Shown here one piece after another: positions 53,946 to 56,613 of a stretch of 56,613 bases of DNA; the stretch's first letter is position 1; each line of letters starts with the position of its first letter. The stretch spans positions 1 to 56,613 of the IMG/VR virus record IMGVR_UViG_3300021137_000017. The stretch is one strand, 5' to 3'. Source of the stretch: a virus. The notes under the pieces are model-generated. The model had not been told where the DNA came from and made no database searches. It was given only the letters and a program-made list of their open reading frames with translations. The position numbers and the translations under genes are program-made.

Positions 53946-54746
53946 GCGAAACATTGCGGCTAGGGTCAACGACAAAGTAATATCCTCGCCGCATGACTCA
54001 CAGCCCTTTTTCACCTCCCCAAGTCGTGGACCTGGGTTGCGTTCTAAGATTTGATCTACGATCATTTCTCGATCTTTCCAGCCAAGCTTTAGCACAGTTG
54101 AAGCGCCCATCGAAGGGGTAGTTCCAACTGATGTAATACATCCCGCTAGTAAAATTGTATTAAGTTCCGCTGCAGTTTTCTCGGAATTCTCTAACAACTT
54201 ACGTTGTGTGACTCCATTAGGAAGGCTAACGCGAACAGGTCCCCACTTTGAGGATTCATGAATCCAAGAACGATCTTCAATAGGATCTTTAAGTTCTTTA
54301 ACTGGGATGTCCTTGCTGATATCCACTTCTACTGGTTGACGGATACTGCAATGTGGGCAAGTGACCTCAAACGTAATATCCTTACCAAAAGTAGCGCGTC
54401 GAATACCTAGGAGGATTGCATCACGGTCTCCCGCAAGCAACGTATCTAAGTCTTCCTTTGTAGTTGGTTCTTGACCAAGCGCGATAAGTCCTCGCTGAAG
54501 CATCACCGATAAGGCGCGTCCAGTAGTTCCTGCTCGTGCAATAGTCTCTTCGTCTGCACCGTTTAATTCTCGAACTTCTGCATACTTGACTAAAGCACCC
54601 TCCCGGTTAATAAAACCACCGGGTAGGGCAACTTCAGTATCAGAAGGCGTTTCAGTTATTACGGATTGAACTACGATTTCTTCGGACTCTAAAGCCTTTA
54701 CCGCTGCGTTAATAGCGGCGGCGCTTGAGTTTAATTCTTCTGCCAC
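53940..54746 (-). CDS. Tail/baseplate assembly chaperone (T4 gp26-like)
   Basis: 268 aa. PGGFINREGALVKYAEVRELNGADEE, then CPHC with CESC (probable zinc site) and LENSEKTAAELNTILLAGCI follow the T4_baseplate (gp26) family. Its frame ends AAMFRV-TAG; the +1 frame remains open for 45 codons. It probably guards the tape measure before tube assembly. Confidence 0.78.
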   Translation of the reverse strand: MAEELNSSAAAINAAVKALESEEIVVQSVITETPSDTEVALPGGFINREGALVKYAEVRELNGADEETIARAGTTGRALSVMLQRGLIALGQEPTTKEDLDTLLAGDRDAILLGIRRATFGKDITFEVTCPHCSIRQPVEVDISKDIPVKELKDPIEDRSWIHESSKWGPVRVSLPNGVTQRKLLENSEKTAAELNTILLAGCITSVGTTPSMGASTVLKLGWKDREMIVDQILERNPGPRLGEVKKGCESCGEDITLSLTLAAMFRV

Positions 54747-54771
54747 GTTTTATGCTCCTTGTTTGTGTTGG

Positions 54772-55404
54772 TTACGCTAGTGCGATTGGCTTGTAATCTG
54801 AGGTTGTATAGAATACGGACAAGCCCTCGTGAACTAAGCCCATGGTTTCTACCATGATGCTATTGCCACCTGCGTCAAGATCTGAGTAGTTCAATGTTGA
54901 GATCCACGCGTTGTGTACGTAGAAGCCCATCATTGGCTTATTACCATCAGAAGATGTTGCTCCCGCGACTTCGGTATTTGCAGTAGATCCTGCTGCGTTT
55001 GGGTGATCCAAAACGTAGATCTTAAGGTCGCAACGGAAGTCCGTATTGGTTGTAGTATCCAAGTTTAGACCATCTCCTGCAGCCGCTGCGAAGAGGTACT
55101 TCATCCAGCGGATTGCTTGATCATTCTTGTAGACAACTCCACGACCCAAAGTAATTGGGTTAAAGGTTGTCATGCCAGGGATCTGATGGATAGTGGTGTT
55201 GTAGCCACCTTCACGGTAAGCGATTGCCTGGGTGTTGATTCCCAAACCGCTAACGTTCACAAAGCCTCCGCTGAAGTCAGCGATCTTTGAATCCGCTTTT
55301 CCGCCGCCGCTGGCATTGTTGAAGAACTCTACATAGAACCTAAACGAGCGTAGCGGATCTGTAGCTGCGGACGAGAAGCGATTAATTACGCTATCTGTTG
55401 CCAT
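54772..55404 (-). CDS. Tail tube protein (T4 gp19-like)
   Basis: 210 aa. DPLRSFRFYVEFFN, FVNVSGLGINTQAIAYREGG and TFNPITLGRGVVYKN are the tube-protein signature strands. It polymerises into the inner tail tube beneath the sheath. Confidence 0.9.
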   Translation of the reverse strand: MATDSVINRFSSAATDPLRSFRFYVEFFNNASGGGKADSKIADFSGGFVNVSGLGINTQAIAYREGGYNTTIHQIPGMTTFNPITLGRGVVYKNDQAIRWMKYLFAAAAGDGLNLDTTTNTDFRCDLKIYVLDHPNAAGSTANTEVAGATSSDGNKPMMGFYVHNAWISTLNYSDLDAGGNSIMVETMGLVHEGLSVFYTTSDYKPIALA

Positions 55405-55419
55405 TATTTATTTCCTTCC

Positions 55420-56613
55420 TTAGGAGACAGTAACGGTGGCGCCACCGTCGAACTGACCGATTTTGATGATTACGAATTCAGCAGGACGCTGTAGTGCCAC
55501 GCCAATTTCAATATTAAGCTGACCAGCATCAACCAAAGAGATTGGGTTAAGTTCTGCGTCGCACTTTACAAAGAACGCCGTTGATGGAGTTGATCCATTA
55601 AGACCACCTTGACGCCAGAAGTCTGTTAAGAAACTTGCTACTGTTGCTTCAACTTTACGCCACAACTTTGCGTCGTTAGGCTCAAAGATGGCAAACTGAG
55701 TAAGATCCTTAAGTGCTTTTTCCAAGTAGATAAGTGTGCGACGAACAGGTACATACTTAGCAACTGTTCCTGGAAGCAATGTGCGAGCGCCCATTACAAC
55801 TACACCAGAACCTGGAATATAACGAATTGCGTTAACAGGTACGGCCGCTGAGTTCAAGGAATCTAGGTCAGCGTTCTTGATTGGGGCTACACCAATTGTT
55901 CCAGCAATTCGAGCCTGAAGACCCGCAGGAGCCTTGAACACGCCACGTGAAGCATCCGTATTCATATAAAGACCAGCAACAGCAGCACCATTACCTACAG
56001 TTAGGGTCGCTCCAGCAACTGAAGTTGTTGGATCCTTAATGTAAAGGGGTGGGTAATAAACAGCACCGTAATTAGTTGCTGTGTATTGCTGAGCAAGTGC
56101 TATTTGATTTGCAGGTGTGTCGTTGATTCCATCAATAACGACAAACACATCTCCTCGATTTGAAGCATAACTAAGAGCAGAGTTGACATCTACATAATCA
56201 GTTACGCCCGGAATGTTAAGAACCAAAGAGCTGTTAATAATATCCAACTTAGACAAAGCATTTGTAATATCAGATGCTGTAGGCATTGCTCCACCTGTGT
56301 TGTAATCCAAGCCTCCAGCCAAGAAGATATTGCTGGCTGTAACAGGGTTACGAAGGTTAGTAGGTGACAATGGTGCAGAGGAACCATTATCAATAGCAAC
56401 AATATAGTTAGATTGAGAATTAATAACTTGAATAATGTAACGATTATCGGTTGAATCCATGCTTAAATCTGTGTAATACTCAAGAACTGTTACGGCTGTT
56501 CCGATTGTTTGAGCAACTGTAAGGTTTACATACCCTGTTGTAACAGAGTTAGTAATCGTTACAGAAAGGGTATTTCCCCATGCGCCGGGGTTAGCGGCTT
56601 GAATGGTAAGGGT
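55420..56613 (-). CDS. Tail sheath protein, N-terminus outside window
   Basis: The frame is open to the right edge (397 codons visible), extending upstream of the internal ATG at 56460 with AANPGAWGNTLSVTI, a sheath signature. The C-terminal domain shows GSGVVVMGARTL, VRRTLIYLEKALKDLTQFAIFEPND and FLTDFWRQGGLNG, typical of contractile tail sheaths. It defines the phage as a myovirus. The start codon lies beyond the window. Confidence 0.92.
   Translation of the reverse strand, partial: TLTIQAANPGAWGNTLSVTITNSVTTGYVNLTVAQTIGTAVTVLEYYTDLSMDSTDNRYIIQVINSQSNYIVAIDNGSSAPLSPTNLRNPVTASNIFLAGGLDYNTGGAMPTASDITNALSKLDIINSSLVLNIPGVTDYVDVNSALSYASNRGDVFVVIDGINDTPANQIALAQQYTATNYGAVYYPPLYIKDPTTSVAGATLTVGNGAAVAGLYMNTDASRGVFKAPAGLQARIAGTIGVAPIKNADLDSLNSAAVPVNAIRYIPGSGVVVMGARTLLPGTVAKYVPVRRTLIYLEKALKDLTQFAIFEPNDAKLWRKVEATVASFLTDFWRQGGLNGSTPSTAFFVKCDAELNPISLVDAGQLNIEIGVALQRPAEFVIIKIGQFDGGATVTVS

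Noticed and set aside
1-56613. tRNA or rRNA genes
   Set aside because: No cloverleaf with a TTCRA-type T-arm or ribosomal RNA sequence was recognised by eye; a tRNA search program would be needed to exclude one.

Overview
This window is part of the genome of a contractile-tailed (myovirus-type) double-stranded DNA phage that most likely infects an actinobacterium. The tail comes from a sheath gene running off the right edge, a T4 gp19-type tube, a T4 gp26-type chaperone, a tape measure, and a hub, gp25 wedge and baseplate J set. The host is inferred from a WhiB-family regulator, an FmdB-like zinc ribbon, many 4-nt ATGA/TAATG gene overlaps, apparent leaderless starts and a bacterial parS site. 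Base composition looks close to or below 50 percent GC, which would suit a moderate-GC (for example freshwater) actinobacterium; this is inference. No integrase, terminase or capsid gene is visible; head genes probably lie beyond the right edge.

Layout. (1) 1-1936, minus strand: a compact operon of very small proteins, many with paired cysteines. (2) 1937-2281: divergent control region. (3) 2282-13759, plus strand: four transcription units of mostly tiny unknown genes, starting at 2282, 3777, 5599 and 7219. The three gaps between units carry a terminator, a repeated C-rich/hairpin block and clusters of CRP/GlxR-like palindromes (TGTGA-N6-TCACA); the first unit has palindromes but no such block. 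The last unit ends with a split C5 DNA methyltransferase and a SAM methyltransferase. (4) 13753-35727, minus strand: 2OG-Fe(II) oxygenase, class II ribonucleotide reductase, a TGT-like/HAD-like/nucleotidyltransferase/HslV-like cluster, small basic proteins, a metallophosphoesterase, a SpoVS homologue, then recombination and replication genes (RuvC-like, Cas4-like nuclease, WhiB, Hjc-like nuclease, RecA, DNA polymerase I, putative ssDNA-binding protein) and lysis genes (DUF1003 membrane protein, CHAP endolysin). (5) One plus-strand papain-like hydrolase at 35812-36294. (6) 36295-43735, minus strand: SNF2 helicase, dNMP kinase, primase, DnaB helicase, helicase loader and a winged-helix replication protein. 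(7) 43792-56613, minus strand: tail and baseplate genes, transcribed toward the replication block.

Strongest points for a second look: an exact 16-bp consensus parS at 6923-6938; the CRP/GlxR-like arrays heading every plus-strand early unit; two probable +1 frameshifts at stop codons (methyltransferase and tail chaperone); an oxygenase whose only sensible start is ATA; a SpoVS gene whose ribosome-binding site lies in an inverted repeat; and an HslV/proteasome-like protease next to a TGT-like enzyme.
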